From the NCBI GenBank assembly GCA_022800815.1, contig JAAWRC010000008.1, positions 35,412 through 99,411 on the forward strand: a DNA stretch of 64,000 nt. Direction: 5' to 3'. This document shows, in pieces, positions 51,232-60,128 of the stretch. The stretch comes from Lachnospiraceae bacterium (GTDB lineage Bacteria > Bacillota > Clostridia > Lachnospirales > Lachnospiraceae). The notes under the pieces were generated by a model, which saw only the letters and a list, made by a program, of their open reading frames with translations, had not been told where the DNA came from and ran no database searches. The position numbers and the translations under genes are program-made. Numbering within the stretch: the stretch's first letter is position 1; every line of letters starts with the position of its first letter.

Positions 51232-51426
51232 GTGTGTCTTGCGGCAGTTTACGGAAAGAAACAGGAGGAGGATGAAACACTTCTTCTTAAAAATGTGAGC
51301 AGGATCCTCATTGACGGTGATGAGATTACTTTGTTTGACATCATCGGAAAAGAAATGAAGGTGCAGGGGGTCCTGACCGAAGTGGATTTAGCCGGCAGCG
51401 TAGTCAAGATCCGCTGCACGGATTGA
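51232..51426 (+). CDS. cooT: CooT family nickel-binding protein
   Basis: A 64-residue protein starting at GTG with the CooT-type N-terminus MCLAAVYG. In Rhodospirillum CooT, a small dimer, Cys2 binds Ni(II) and helps CO dehydrogenase maturation; here Cys2 is conserved. The rest, NVSRILIDGDEITLFDIIGK and a C-terminal VDLAGSVVKIRCTD, has the same beta-rich pattern. GGGAGG lies before the GTG. Position between the His-rich protein and cooC supports the call. Confidence 0.78.
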   Translation: MCLAAVYGKKQEEDETLLLKNVSRILIDGDEITLFDIIGKEMKVQGVLTEVDLAGSVVKIRCTD

Positions 51427-51509
51427 TCGTGTCACCTGTCGGGCCGGGCGGCAGACCGATTCGCCGCTTAGTCTGACCATGAAATATGGGGGGAGAGGAG
51501 GTGGGGGGT

Positions 51510-51599
51510 ATGGCGAGGAGACAGGTCCAGCCGATGGTGAAGATGCGTGACGGACCAGGAAAACCGCACGGATCATCCATCAAAATTTTTGTGACATAA
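51510..51599 (+). CDS. Possible 29-residue peptide before cooC
   Basis: ATG 51510 with GAGGAGGTGGGGGG upstream opens a frame MARRQVQPMVKMRDGPGKPH and nine more residues, stopping just before the cooC ribosome site. The peptide is basic and unlike any family I know. The good ribosome site is the only support; the G-rich stretch could arise by chance. Confidence 0.3.
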   Translation: MARRQVQPMVKMRDGPGKPHGSSIKIFVT

Positions 51600-51613
51600 A
51601 GGAGGGCTTTCAA

Positions 51614-52390
51614 GTGGCCTATACGATTGCAGTTGCAGGCAAGGGCGGCGTCGGGAAGACGACCCTCACCGGTCTTTTGATTCAGTACCTTTGCGAGAAG
51701 GAGAAGGGGCCGATCCTGGCCGTGGACGCAGATGCCAATTCCAACCTCAATGAAGTGCTGGGCGTGGAAGTGGAAGCGACCCTCGGTGACATCCGGGAGG
51801 AGATCGCCCGGGCGGAGATGACAGATCCCAGTCCCATTCCGGCCGGCATGTCCAAACAGGACTATGCGGCGTTCCGCTTTAATTCCGCATTGGTGGAAGA
51901 GGACGATTATGACATGCTCGTGATGGGACGGACCCAGGGCTCCGGCTGCTATTGTTATGTGAATGGGCTTCTGACGGCCCAGGTCGCCAGGCTTTCCGGC
52001 CAGTACCAGTACATTGTCGTGGACAACGAGGCCGGGATGGAGCACATCAGCCGGGGGATTCTTCCCCACGTGGATGCGGTCATTCTGGTGAGCGACTGCT
52101 CCAGGAGAGGCATCCAGGCCGTCGGCAGGATCGCCGAACTGGTGAAAGAATGCAAGTTGAATCCAAAGGTCATGGGGCTGATCGTGAACCGGGCGCCGAA
52201 GGGGGAACTCAACGACGGCATCCGGGAGGAGATTGGGAATCAGGGCCTTGACCTGATCGGCGTCGTCCCCCACAGCGAGGACGTGTACGAGCTGGACTGC
52301 GAGGGAAAGCCCACGTCGGTCAACCTGCCGGAGGACTCTCCGGTACGGACGGCACTGGTTCAGGCAGTAGAAAAATTGTTACACTCTTAG
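51614..52390 (+). CDS. cooC: CO dehydrogenase maturation ATPase CooC (first copy)
   Basis: A 258-residue MinD-type ATPase starting at GTG with AAAGGAGGG upstream. The deviant Walker A is VAGKGGVGKTTLTGLL. Cys112 and Cys114 in GSGCYCYVNG are the CxC pair through which CooC dimers bind Ni(II) or Zn(II), at the same residue numbers as in the characterised CooC1. CooC inserts nickel into the C-cluster of CO dehydrogenase. It lies directly before cooS, downstream of the His-rich and CooT-like genes. Confidence 0.92.
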   Translation: MAYTIAVAGKGGVGKTTLTGLLIQYLCEKEKGPILAVDADANSNLNEVLGVEVEATLGDIREEIARAEMTDPSPIPAGMSKQDYAAFRFNSALVEEDDYDMLVMGRTQGSGCYCYVNGLLTAQVARLSGQYQYIVVDNEAGMEHISRGILPHVDAVILVSDCSRRGIQAVGRIAELVKECKLNPKVMGLIVNRAPKGELNDGIREEIGNQGLDLIGVVPHSEDVYELDCEGKPTSVNLPEDSPVRTALVQAVEKLLHS

Positions 52391-52441
52391 GGAACAAACG
52401 CCCGTCTTTCGGGGCGGGTTAAATTTTAAGGAGGTTTATGA

Positions 52442-54334
52442 ATGGGAGACTTTAAGTTAACAACGGTAGAGGAGTTTGAAGCCGCAACAGCCAGACTCCT
52501 GGAGACAGGCGCAAAGGTAGGCGCAGACGCCTGGCAGATCAGGGTGAAAAACCAGACACCTCATTGTAAGTTCGGCGAGCAGGGCGTATGCTGCCGTATC
52601 TGTGCCATGGGCCCCTGCCGCATCACGCCGAAGGCCCCCAGAGGAATCTGCGGCTGCGACGTGCACGGCATCGTCGGACGGAACTATCTGAAATTCACCG
52701 CAGGCGGCGCTGCCACCCACTCCGATCATGGACGTGAGATCTGCCATACCCTGTATTTGTCCGCAGCAGACGGAAACTACAAGGTGAAAGACGAAGCCAA
52801 GCTCATGAAGCTGGCGAAGGAATTCGGCGTTGAGACCGAAGGAAGAGATATCTATGACGTGGCCCACGAGGTTGCGGAGGTAGGTCTGATGGAATACGGC
52901 AAGCCCTTCGGCTTCCAGAAATTCCTGGATCGTATGCCCGCTTCCCAGAAGGATCTTCTGGTGGAGAACGAGCTTGCTCCCCGTGCCATCGACAGAGAGG
53001 TCGCTTCTTCCATGCACATGGCCCATATGGGATGTTCCTCCCTTCCCGAGGCGCTGGTGAAACAGTCCATCCGCTGCGGTCTCGGCGACGGCTGGGGCGG
53101 CTCCATGATGGGAACCGAGTTCTCCGACGTCCTGTTCGGAACTCCCAAGCCCATTGACACGGAGGCAAACCTGGGCGTCATGAACGCCGACAACGTAAAC
53201 ATCGTGGTCCATGGCCATGACCCGAGCCTTTCCGAGATGATCTGCGAGTATGCGGACGATCCGGAGATGATCGCTTATGCGAAGGAGATGGGCGCAAAGG
53301 GCATCACCGTGTCCGGCGTCTGCTGTACCTCCAACGAAGTGGCGATGCGCCGGGGCATCCCCATGGCCGGAAACTTCTTACAGCAGGAGAATGTCATCCT
53401 GACCGGTGCCTGCGAGGCAATCGTGGTTGACGTGCAGTGTATCTTCCCTGCACTTGGGCCGCTCAGCAAGTGCTTCCACACCAAGTTCATCACCACCTCC
53501 CCCATTGCGAGGATGCCGATGTCCGATTACATCCGCTTCAGCTCCGCCAATGCGGGCGAGAATGCAAAACAGATCGTAAAGACTGCCATCGAGAACTTCA
53601 AGAACAGAAAGCCCGAGCTGGTACATATTCCCGATATGAAGCAGAAGGCGACGGTCGGTTACTCTCTGGAAGCCATCGTGAAGGTCCTTGACGGCGTGAC
53701 CAACAGCCAGGTCGACGTGACCGGGACCACGAAGCCTCTTCTTGAGTGCGTGACCTCCGGCGTTCTCCGTGGCGCAGTCGCCATGGTAGGCTGCAACAAC
53801 CCGAAGATCCGTCCCGACCTTGCCCACATCGAGCTGATGAAGAAGCTGATTGCCAACGACATCATCATCGTGGCTTCCGGATGTTCCGCCCAGGCGGCGG
53901 CAAAGGCCGGCCTGATGGACAAGAGGGCGAAGGATCTGTGCGGCGCCGGCTTAAAGAGAGTATGTGAGCTTGCGGACATTCCTCCCGTGCTCCACATGGG
54001 TTCCTGCGTGGACATCTCCCGTATGATGAACCTGGTGGCAGAGCTTGCGAAGGATTCCGGGCTTAAGATTTCCCAGCTTCCCGTCGTGGGCTGCGCTCCC
54101 GAGTGGATGTCCGAGAAGGCCGTGTCCATCGGCAACTACGTAGTGGGTACTGGTATTGATACCTTCCTTGGCGTTGATCCTTACGTGTCCGGTTCCACGG
54201 AAGTGGCAGAGCTTCTGACCGGCGGCGTTCGTGAGTGGACCGGTGCGGCTTACACCGTGGAGAAAGATATCGACAAGCTGGTCGATGCCATGATCGACAG
54301 AATCGAAGAGAAGAGAGCGGCCATCGGTATTTAA
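52442..54334 (+). CDS. cooS: Anaerobic carbon monoxide dehydrogenase catalytic subunit
   Basis: A 630-residue Ni-Fe CO dehydrogenase (CooS/AcsA). The N-terminal Cys-rich region GEQGVCCRICAMGPCRITPK with GICGCD holds the B- and D-cluster ligands. C-cluster regions include HGHDPSLSEM (His ligand), GVCCTSNEVAMRRG, VDVQCIFPALG, IIVASGCSAQAAAKAG and MGSCVDISRM. It reduces CO2 to CO for acetyl-CoA synthase. Since acsB follows, it is the AcsA-type partner of the ACS complex; no cooF or hydrogenase gene is near. AAGGAGG precedes the ATG. A GC-rich hairpin lies in the 51-base gap after cooC. Confidence 0.96.
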   Translation: MGDFKLTTVEEFEAATARLLETGAKVGADAWQIRVKNQTPHCKFGEQGVCCRICAMGPCRITPKAPRGICGCDVHGIVGRNYLKFTAGGAATHSDHGREICHTLYLSAADGNYKVKDEAKLMKLAKEFGVETEGRDIYDVAHEVAEVGLMEYGKPFGFQKFLDRMPASQKDLLVENELAPRAIDREVASSMHMAHMGCSSLPEALVKQSIRCGLGDGWGGSMMGTEFSDVLFGTPKPIDTEANLGVMNADNVNIVVHGHDPSLSEMICEYADDPEMIAYAKEMGAKGITVSGVCCTSNEVAMRRGIPMAGNFLQQENVILTGACEAIVVDVQCIFPALGPLSKCFHTKFITTSPIARMPMSDYIRFSSANAGENAKQIVKTAIENFKNRKPELVHIPDMKQKATVGYSLEAIVKVLDGVTNSQVDVTGTTKPLLECVTSGVLRGAVAMVGCNNPKIRPDLAHIELMKKLIANDIIIVASGCSAQAAAKAGLMDKRAKDLCGAGLKRVCELADIPPVLHMGSCVDISRMMNLVAELAKDSGLKISQLPVVGCAPEWMSEKAVSIGNYVVGTGIDTFLGVDPYVSGSTEVAELLTGGVREWTGAAYTVEKDIDKLVDAMIDRIEEKRAAIGI

Positions 54335-54411
54335 GATGGACCTGCCCGTGAAGTATCCGGTGAAATGCGGGGCCTCCCCCATTCCACCGGGGAACCAGAG
54401 GTGAACAGGAT

Positions 54412-55185
54412 ATGAAAATTGCAGTGACAGGAAAGGGCGGCGTGGGCAAGACCACCTTTGCGGCCACCCTGGCGAGACTTTATGCGGAAGAGGGAAAAAG
54501 CGTGCTGGCGGCCGACGTGGACCCGGATGCCAATCTGGGCCTGGCCCTCGGATTTTCCGAGGAGGAGCTGGATACGATCGTTCCCATCACCAAGATGAGG
54601 AAACTCATCCAGGAGCGGACCGAGGCCGACGAGACCAACCGGTTTTTCCGCATGAACCCCAAGGTGGACGACATTCCGGACCTGTATGCGAAGAGCCACT
54701 GCGGCGTGAAGCTCCTCACACTGGGAACGGTGGAGACCGGCGGAAGCGGCTGCGTGTGCCCGGAGCACGTGATGTTAAAACGAATCATCAACCACCTGGT
54801 CCTTCGGAGTGGCGACGTGGTGATTCTGGACATGGAGGCGGGCCTTGAGCATCTTGGGAGGGGCACCACCGAGGGCATGGATCAGTTCATCGTGGTGATC
54901 GAGCCGGGAGCCAGGAGCGTGCAGACCTACCGGAACGTGAAGCGTCTGGCGGAGGATCTGGGCGTTTCCCAGGTGCGGGTCGTGGCCAACAAGGTCCGGG
55001 ACGAGAAGGATGAGGAGTTTATAAGGAGCAAGATTCCGGCCTGTGACCTTCTGGGCTTCGTTCACTATAACTCTGAGGTCATCGATGCGGACAGACAGGG
55101 GAAGTCCCCCTTCGATTTCAGTCCGTCCGCAAAAGCGGAGATCCAGAAAATAAAAGAGAAAATTGATGCACAGTCAAATTGTTAG
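54412..55185 (+). CDS. CooC-type ATPase (second copy, AcsF-like)
   Basis: A 257-residue MinD-type ATPase: Walker A AVTGKGGVGKTTFAATLARL, DPDANLGLALG, CxC pair Cys114/Cys116 in GGSGCVCPEHV, and DMEAGLEHLGRGTTEG. It is related to but clearly different from the CooC at 51614. A second paralog between the CODH and ACS genes occurs in acetogens (AcsF), where it has been proposed to help metal insertion into ACS or CODH; which enzyme it serves is not shown. Its end overlaps the frame of acsB upstream sequence, but the AcsB start is 12 bases after its stop. Confidence 0.88.
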   Translation: MKIAVTGKGGVGKTTFAATLARLYAEEGKSVLAADVDPDANLGLALGFSEEELDTIVPITKMRKLIQERTEADETNRFFRMNPKVDDIPDLYAKSHCGVKLLTLGTVETGGSGCVCPEHVMLKRIINHLVLRSGDVVILDMEAGLEHLGRGTTEGMDQFIVVIEPGARSVQTYRNVKRLAEDLGVSQVRVVANKVRDEKDEEFIRSKIPACDLLGFVHYNSEVIDADRQGKSPFDFSPSAKAEIQKIKEKIDAQSNC

Positions 55186-55196
55186 GAGGTAGAACA

Positions 55197-57341
55197 GTGA
55201 CACTATTTGATGTAGTATTTAGTGGTGCGGATACAGTATATGGTTTAGCGGAAGGCGCCATCAACGCCGCAATTGAGAAGCACGGCGCAGACAAAGCAGT
55301 TTCTTTCCCCGGAACCGCCTACTGCCTGCCCTGCTACTATGCAGTAACCGGAACCAAGGTGACCAACCTTGGCGAATTGAAGGAAGCCCTCGGCGTCGTG
55401 AAGGGTCTTGAGACCAAGAACGTGAAGTTAAACGACGTATTCATGAACGGCGTGGGCACGGCCCTCTGTGCAGAGTTCATCGAGGCCCTTAAGTATCTGG
55501 ACGGCGCAGACCCCTATGAGGGGACCGGCTGCTCCGGCCACCTCTCCGACGCCATCATCCGTGAGCTGGGCGTGCCGCTGGTAACCGGCGATATCCCCGG
55601 CGTGGCCGTTATTCTCGGAAAGGCCCCCACGGCCGACGAGGCCGCCGCTCTGGTGAAGAGCTATCAGGCACAGGGCATCCTGGTGACCCTGGTCGGTGAC
55701 GTGATCGACCAGTGCGTGGAGAAAAATGTAAACATGGGCGCAAACGTGCGTGTGATTCCGCTGGGCAAGGACGTGACCTCCGTGCTCCATGTGGTTTCCG
55801 TAGCCGTCAGAGCCGCTCTGATCTTTGGTAACGTGGAGCCCGGCGACGCCGCAGGTCTCATGAAGTACACTTTTGAGCGTGTACCGGCCTTTGTCAACGC
55901 CCTCGGCGCTCTGAATCCGGTCGTGGTCGCCTGCGGTGCCGGCGCCATCGCCCTTGGCTTCCCGGTCGTCACCAACGACGTGGAGACCTCCAAGGCCGTC
56001 AACATCAAGGTTCCGAAGAGCCTGATCGTGCAGCCTGACGTTGACAAGTTCAACGCCACTTCCCTGGAGGCACGTGACATCAAGATCAAGATTACCAACA
56101 TCGACATCCCCGTGGCATTCGCCTCCGCATTCGAGGGCGAGATCGTCCGCAAGAAACAGATGCAGGTAGAGTTCGACGGTTCCAGAGTGGACTGCTTCGA
56201 GCTGGTACAGTCCAAGGAGATGACCGAGGTCGAGGATCACAAGATTGAGCTGATCGGACCGGACTTCGATACCTTCGAGAAGGGCAGCAAGCACAGCATC
56301 GCCTACATCGTGGAGGTGGCCGGAAAGAACATGCAGACCGACTTCGAGTCCGTGTTCGAGAGAAAGTTCCACAGCTACTTGAACTGCATTGAGGGCGTGA
56401 TGCATACGGGACAGCGTGACATGATCCGTGTCCGTATCAGCGATGCGGCTTACGAGGCCGGCTTCCGTGCGAAACACATCGGCGAAGTGCTTTACGCAAA
56501 AGTAAAGAACGATTATGACGCCGTCGTGGACCGCTGCCAGGTGAAGATCATCACCGATGCGGAGATGGTTGGAAAGCTTCGCCATGAGATTGCGATCCCT
56601 GCTTTCGACAAGCGTGACGACAGACTCAAATCCCTGACGGACGAGTCCGTGGACGTTTACTACAGCTGCATTATGTGCCAGGCATTCTCCCCCAGCCACG
56701 TATGCGTGGTCACGCCGGAGCGTCTCGGCCTTTGCGGTGCCGTTTCCTGGTTGGATGCCAAGGCGACCAACGAGCTGGAGCCCACCGGCCCCTGCCAGGT
56801 GATCACCAAGGAGAAACCCATTGACGAGAGAATCGGAGAGTACGAGGATGTCAACGAGGCCGTGAAGAAATTCTCCAACGGCGCTCTGGAAGACGTATCC
56901 CTTTACTCCATCATGGAGAAGCCCATGACCTCCTGCGGATGCTTCGAGTGCATCTGCGGCATTGAGCCCATGTCCAACGGCGTGATCATCGCCAACCGTG
57001 AGTATGCGGGCATGACCCCTCTGGGTATGACCTTCCCTGAGCTGGCTTCCATGACCGGCGGCGGCGTGCAGACCCCTGGCTTCATGGGCCACGGCAAGCA
57101 CTTCATCGCTTCCAAGAAGTTTATGAAGGCCGAGGGCGGCATCGAGAGAATCGTGTGGATGCCCAAGGATCTGAAAGAGCAGGTTGCCGAGAGACTCAAC
57201 GCAACGGCGAAAGAGCTCTACGGAATCGACAACTTCACCGACATGGTAGGCGACGAGACCATCGCCGAGGATCCCGAGACCTTACTCAACTTCCTCACTG
57301 AGAAAGGCCATCCCGCCCTCAACCTTGAGCCGATGATGTAA
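55197..57341 (+). CDS. acsB: Acetyl-CoA synthase (CO dehydrogenase/ACS complex, AcsB)
   Basis: A 714-residue AcsB that combines CO, a methyl group and CoA into acetyl-CoA. It starts at GTG (MTLFDVVFSGADTVYG) with AGGAGG upstream. All six A-cluster cysteines are present with the spacing of the Moorella enzyme: Cys491, 494, 503 and 513 in CIMCQAFSPSHVCVV and GLCGAVSW, then Cys580 and 582 in SCGCFECICG. The Cys509/595/597 equivalents bind the nickel sites. Length is close to the bacterial form (729), so the N-terminal CODH-binding domain is included. An array of hairpins follows at 57340. Confidence 0.97.
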   Translation: MTLFDVVFSGADTVYGLAEGAINAAIEKHGADKAVSFPGTAYCLPCYYAVTGTKVTNLGELKEALGVVKGLETKNVKLNDVFMNGVGTALCAEFIEALKYLDGADPYEGTGCSGHLSDAIIRELGVPLVTGDIPGVAVILGKAPTADEAAALVKSYQAQGILVTLVGDVIDQCVEKNVNMGANVRVIPLGKDVTSVLHVVSVAVRAALIFGNVEPGDAAGLMKYTFERVPAFVNALGALNPVVVACGAGAIALGFPVVTNDVETSKAVNIKVPKSLIVQPDVDKFNATSLEARDIKIKITNIDIPVAFASAFEGEIVRKKQMQVEFDGSRVDCFELVQSKEMTEVEDHKIELIGPDFDTFEKGSKHSIAYIVEVAGKNMQTDFESVFERKFHSYLNCIEGVMHTGQRDMIRVRISDAAYEAGFRAKHIGEVLYAKVKNDYDAVVDRCQVKIITDAEMVGKLRHEIAIPAFDKRDDRLKSLTDESVDVYYSCIMCQAFSPSHVCVVTPERLGLCGAVSWLDAKATNELEPTGPCQVITKEKPIDERIGEYEDVNEAVKKFSNGALEDVSLYSIMEKPMTSCGCFECICGIEPMSNGVIIANREYAGMTPLGMTFPELASMTGGGVQTPGFMGHGKHFIASKKFMKAEGGIERIVWMPKDLKEQVAERLNATAKELYGIDNFTDMVGDETIAEDPETLLNFLTEKGHPALNLEPMM

Positions 57342-57528
57342 GCTCCCGCAAGCGGGAATCAAGCGGCCGCCTAAGCGGACATTTGATTCCTGCGGGAGCT
57401 TAACGAGGGACATGCGCAGGACGCATAAGCGGCCTCACCTGCGTAAGCAGGTGCTAAAGGCGCATGTTCCGAGTATCTCACTCCCAAAGGTAGACCGGCA
57501 AGCGGCTGCGTGAGCAGACATTTGCCGG
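57340..57528 (+). repeat. Three related hairpins between acsB and acsD
   Basis: H1: arms 57340-57350 with 57391-57401 (11 bp) plus an inner GAATCAA/TTGATTC. H2: 57407-57417 with 57460-57470 around an inner CACCTGC-GTAA-GCAGGTG. H3: 57495-57501 with 57522-57528 around CTGC-GTGA-GCAG. H1 and H3 share the inner module AAGCGGCyGC...GCrGACATT while their outer stems differ, so they are members of one structured repeat rather than chance stems. The array begins at the acsB stop codon. Confidence 0.7.
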
Positions 57529-57583
57529 GCACCGCCGGGCCAGGTATTTATATTTTTTTCATCACCCATTTACATAATTTTCC

Positions 57584-57620
57584 ATTCCCGGCCGCCCTGA
57601 TAGGGAGGGCGGCCGGGAAT
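57584..57620 (+). other. 15-bp perfect hairpin in the acsD leader
   Basis: ATTCCCGGCCGCCCT (57584-57598) pairs perfectly with 57606-57620 across a 7-base loop. No T run follows, so it looks like a message-stability or processing structure before acsD, completing the 356-bp gene-free stretch with the three hairpins upstream. Confidence 0.6.
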
Positions 57621-57697
57621 CCACGGGGAACCTTTTCTTGTTTCCCGAGACCTGAGACGTTACTTTACCAGAAAATTTTTAAGGAGGCGAGTAGGAA

Positions 57698-58639
57698 ATG
57701 CCGTTTACAAAGAAATTACAGAAATTCAACGCAACCATTCGCACCGTGGAAGTCGGAACCGGCGACAAGACTACGAAACTGGGAGGAGGAAACACCCTTC
57801 CTTTCTACAGCTTTGACGCTCCGACAGCCAACACGGCGAAAATCGGTATCGAAATCTCCGACCTGGGACTTGCCCATGAGCCCGACTGCATCAAGGAAGT
57901 CTATGCAGGCTGTGAGACCGTAGCAGATATGGCGAAGAAAGCCATTACGATTGAAGGCGTTGATTTCCTGTGCCTGAAGTTGGAAGGCGGAGATCCCAAC
58001 GGTGAGAACCGGCCGGTGGAAGAGTTGGTCGCCGTTGCGAAGGAAGTGGCAGATGCCGTTGATTTCCCGATTGTAGTGGAAGGCTGCAAGAACGTGGAAA
58101 AGGATGCGGAGCTGCTCTCCAAGGTCGCTGAGGCCCTTCAGGGAAAGAATGTACTCTTAATGTCCGCAAAGGAAGAAAACTACAAGAACATCGGCGCTGC
58201 CGCAGGTCTTGCTTACAACCAGTTGGTTGGCGCAGAATCTGCCGTGGACATCAACCTGGCGAAGCAGCTTAACGTGCTCTTAAAGCAGCTTGGCGTGGAT
58301 TCCGGCAAGGTGGTCATGAACGTCGGTTCCTCTGCCGCAGGTTATGGCTTTGATTATCTGATCTCCACTCTGGATCGTGTAAAGGCTGCTGCCCTTGGAC
58401 AGAACGATGATTCTCTGCTGATGCCCATCATCACTCCCGTGGCGTCCGAGACCTGGTCCGTGAAGGAATCCACGGCTACGGAAGAGGACATGCCCGAATG
58501 GGGTTCCGTGGTGGAGCGTGCGATCGATATGGAGATCGAGACTGCCGTCGCATGTTTGGCATGCGGCACGGATGCCGTAATCTTAAAGCACCCCACTTCG
58601 ATCGCAACCGTTTCCAAGATGATCAACGCCTTAAGCTAA
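57698..58639 (+). CDS. acsD: Corrinoid iron-sulphur protein small subunit AcsD
   Basis: A 313-residue TIM-barrel subunit of the corrinoid/iron-sulphur protein. Typical segments are MPFTKKLQKFNATIRTVEVG, GIEISDLGLAHEPDCIKEVY, VDFLCLKLEGGDPNGENRP, and PIITPVASETWSVKES near the C-terminus. With AcsC it carries the methyl group on a cobamide between AcsE and AcsB. AAGGAGG stands before the ATG. It is followed by acsC after 21 bases. Confidence 0.95.
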   Translation: MPFTKKLQKFNATIRTVEVGTGDKTTKLGGGNTLPFYSFDAPTANTAKIGIEISDLGLAHEPDCIKEVYAGCETVADMAKKAITIEGVDFLCLKLEGGDPNGENRPVEELVAVAKEVADAVDFPIVVEGCKNVEKDAELLSKVAEALQGKNVLLMSAKEENYKNIGAAAGLAYNQLVGAESAVDINLAKQLNVLLKQLGVDSGKVVMNVGSSAAGYGFDYLISTLDRVKAAALGQNDDSLLMPIITPVASETWSVKESTATEEDMPEWGSVVERAIDMEIETAVACLACGTDAVILKHPTSIATVSKMINALS

Positions 58640-58660
58640 TACGGACAGGAGGAGAAAACA

Positions 58661-60049
58661 ATGGCATTAACTGGTATTCAGATTTTTAAACTGACACCTA
58701 AGAAAAACTGCAAGGAATGCGGCTGCCCCACCTGTATGGCATTCTCCATGAAGGTGGCTCAGGGTGCAATGACGATCGATCAGTGTCCTCATATGAGCGA
58801 GGAAGCGGTGGCGACTCTTTCCGAGGCGTCCGCACCGCCCATGAAGACCATCAAGGCAGGCTTCAAGGCCTTTGCCGACAATAAGAACGACAGTGAGAAG
58901 GAATTTGCCCTCGGCGGCGAGACGGTTCTGTTCCGTCATGAGAAGACCTTCGTGAACAAGACCAGATATTCCGTCTGCGTATGCACCTGCATGGAGGACG
59001 AGAAGGTTGACGCACGGTTAAAGGGTGTGGCTGCGATCGATTACGACCGCATCGGTGACAGAATGTATGTGGAGTTCGTGACCGTGAACTGCTGCGAGGA
59101 CGCTTCCCCCGAGAAATATGCGGAGCTGGTGAAGAAGGCGGATGCCGCCGGAAGAGCCCTGATTCTCAACGTGAAGGATGAGGCCTGCGCAAAGGCCGCC
59201 CTCGACGTGTGCAAGGACAAGAAACCGATTCTTAACGCCGCAGACGCTTCCAATTATGAGGCCATGAGCAAGCTGGCCACGGACGCAGGGGTCGTCCTCG
59301 GCGTGTCCGGCGCTTCCGTGGAGGAGCTCTATGACACCGTTGCCGCCATCGAAAAGCTCGGAAATAAGAACTTAATTCTGGACATCAACATGGAGACCCT
59401 CAAGGATACCTTTGCTGCGGCTGTTTTTGTCCGCCGTGCGGCCTTGAAGGACACCGACAGGACCTTCGGTTATCCCAGCATCGTAAACGTCGCCAAGCTG
59501 GCCAAGGGGGATTCCCATATGCAGGCGGCTCTGGCGGCCCTGTTCACCATGAAATACGGTTCCGTCGTCGTCGTGGAAGAGATGAGCTATGCACAGGCTC
59601 TTCCCCTTTACGGCCTGAGACAGAATCTGTTTACTGACCCTCAGAAGGCTCCCAGAATTGATCCCGGCATCTATCCGATCAACGGCGGAGACGAAAATTC
59701 CATCTGCCTGACTACGGTAGATTTTGCCCTTACTTACTTCCTGGTATCCGGCGAGCTGGAGCGTTCCGGCGTTCCTTGCAACCTGCTCATCAGCGATGCG
59801 GGCGGACTTTCCGTGCTGACCTCCTGGGCCGCAGGAAAATTCTCCTCCGGTTCCATCGCCAAATACATCCAGGAATTCGAGATCGAGAGCAAGATCAAGA
59901 ACCGCACGCTGGTACTTCCCGGAAAGGTTGCGGTCTTAAAGGGCGATCTGGAAGCGAAGCTCCCCGGATGGAAGATCGTGGTAGGTCCGACTGAGGCTGT
60001 TCAGCTTGTGAAATTCCTGAAAGACATGCAGGCCGGCGGGCAGGCATAA
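58661..60049 (+). CDS. acsC: Corrinoid iron-sulphur protein large subunit AcsC
   Basis: A 462-residue large subunit. The N-terminal 4Fe-4S motif has Cys17, 20, 25 and 42 (NCKECGCPTCMAFSMKVAQG, then QCPHMSEE), the same residue numbers as the Moorella protein. A TIM barrel and a C-terminal cobamide-binding domain (LLISDAGGLSVLTSWAAGKF) follow. The cluster feeds the low-potential electron that reduces Co(II) to Co(I). GGAGGAGAAAACA precedes the ATG. Confidence 0.96.
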   Translation: MALTGIQIFKLTPKKNCKECGCPTCMAFSMKVAQGAMTIDQCPHMSEEAVATLSEASAPPMKTIKAGFKAFADNKNDSEKEFALGGETVLFRHEKTFVNKTRYSVCVCTCMEDEKVDARLKGVAAIDYDRIGDRMYVEFVTVNCCEDASPEKYAELVKKADAAGRALILNVKDEACAKAALDVCKDKKPILNAADASNYEAMSKLATDAGVVLGVSGASVEELYDTVAAIEKLGNKNLILDINMETLKDTFAAAVFVRRAALKDTDRTFGYPSIVNVAKLAKGDSHMQAALAALFTMKYGSVVVVEEMSYAQALPLYGLRQNLFTDPQKAPRIDPGIYPINGGDENSICLTTVDFALTYFLVSGELERSGVPCNLLISDAGGLSVLTSWAAGKFSSGSIAKYIQEFEIESKIKNRTLVLPGKVAVLKGDLEAKLPGWKIVVGPTEAVQLVKFLKDMQAGGQA

Positions 60050-60062
60050 GATCATAGGTTTG

Positions 60063-60099
60063 CTCACGGGCAAAAGGGAGTTCCCCTTTCGCTCGTGAG
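60063..60099 (+). other. Hairpin between acsC and acsE
   Basis: CTCACG/CGTGAG outer stem with inner AAAGGG/CCCTTT. No T run follows, so processing or mRNA stability is more likely than termination. Confidence 0.5.
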
Positions 60100-60128
60100 T
60101 GGTATTTAAGAAAAAGGAGAACAAGAGA

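Noticed and set aside
55428..57101. 557-codon minus-strand frame opposite acsB
   Set aside because: Strong codon bias of acsB leaves the opposite frame open; Leu/His/Asp-rich product with no motif.
57510..57923. Plus-strand frame covering the hairpins and the start of acsD
   Set aside because: Different frame from acsD, Pro/Arg-rich product, no ribosome site; it is created by the GC-rich hairpins.
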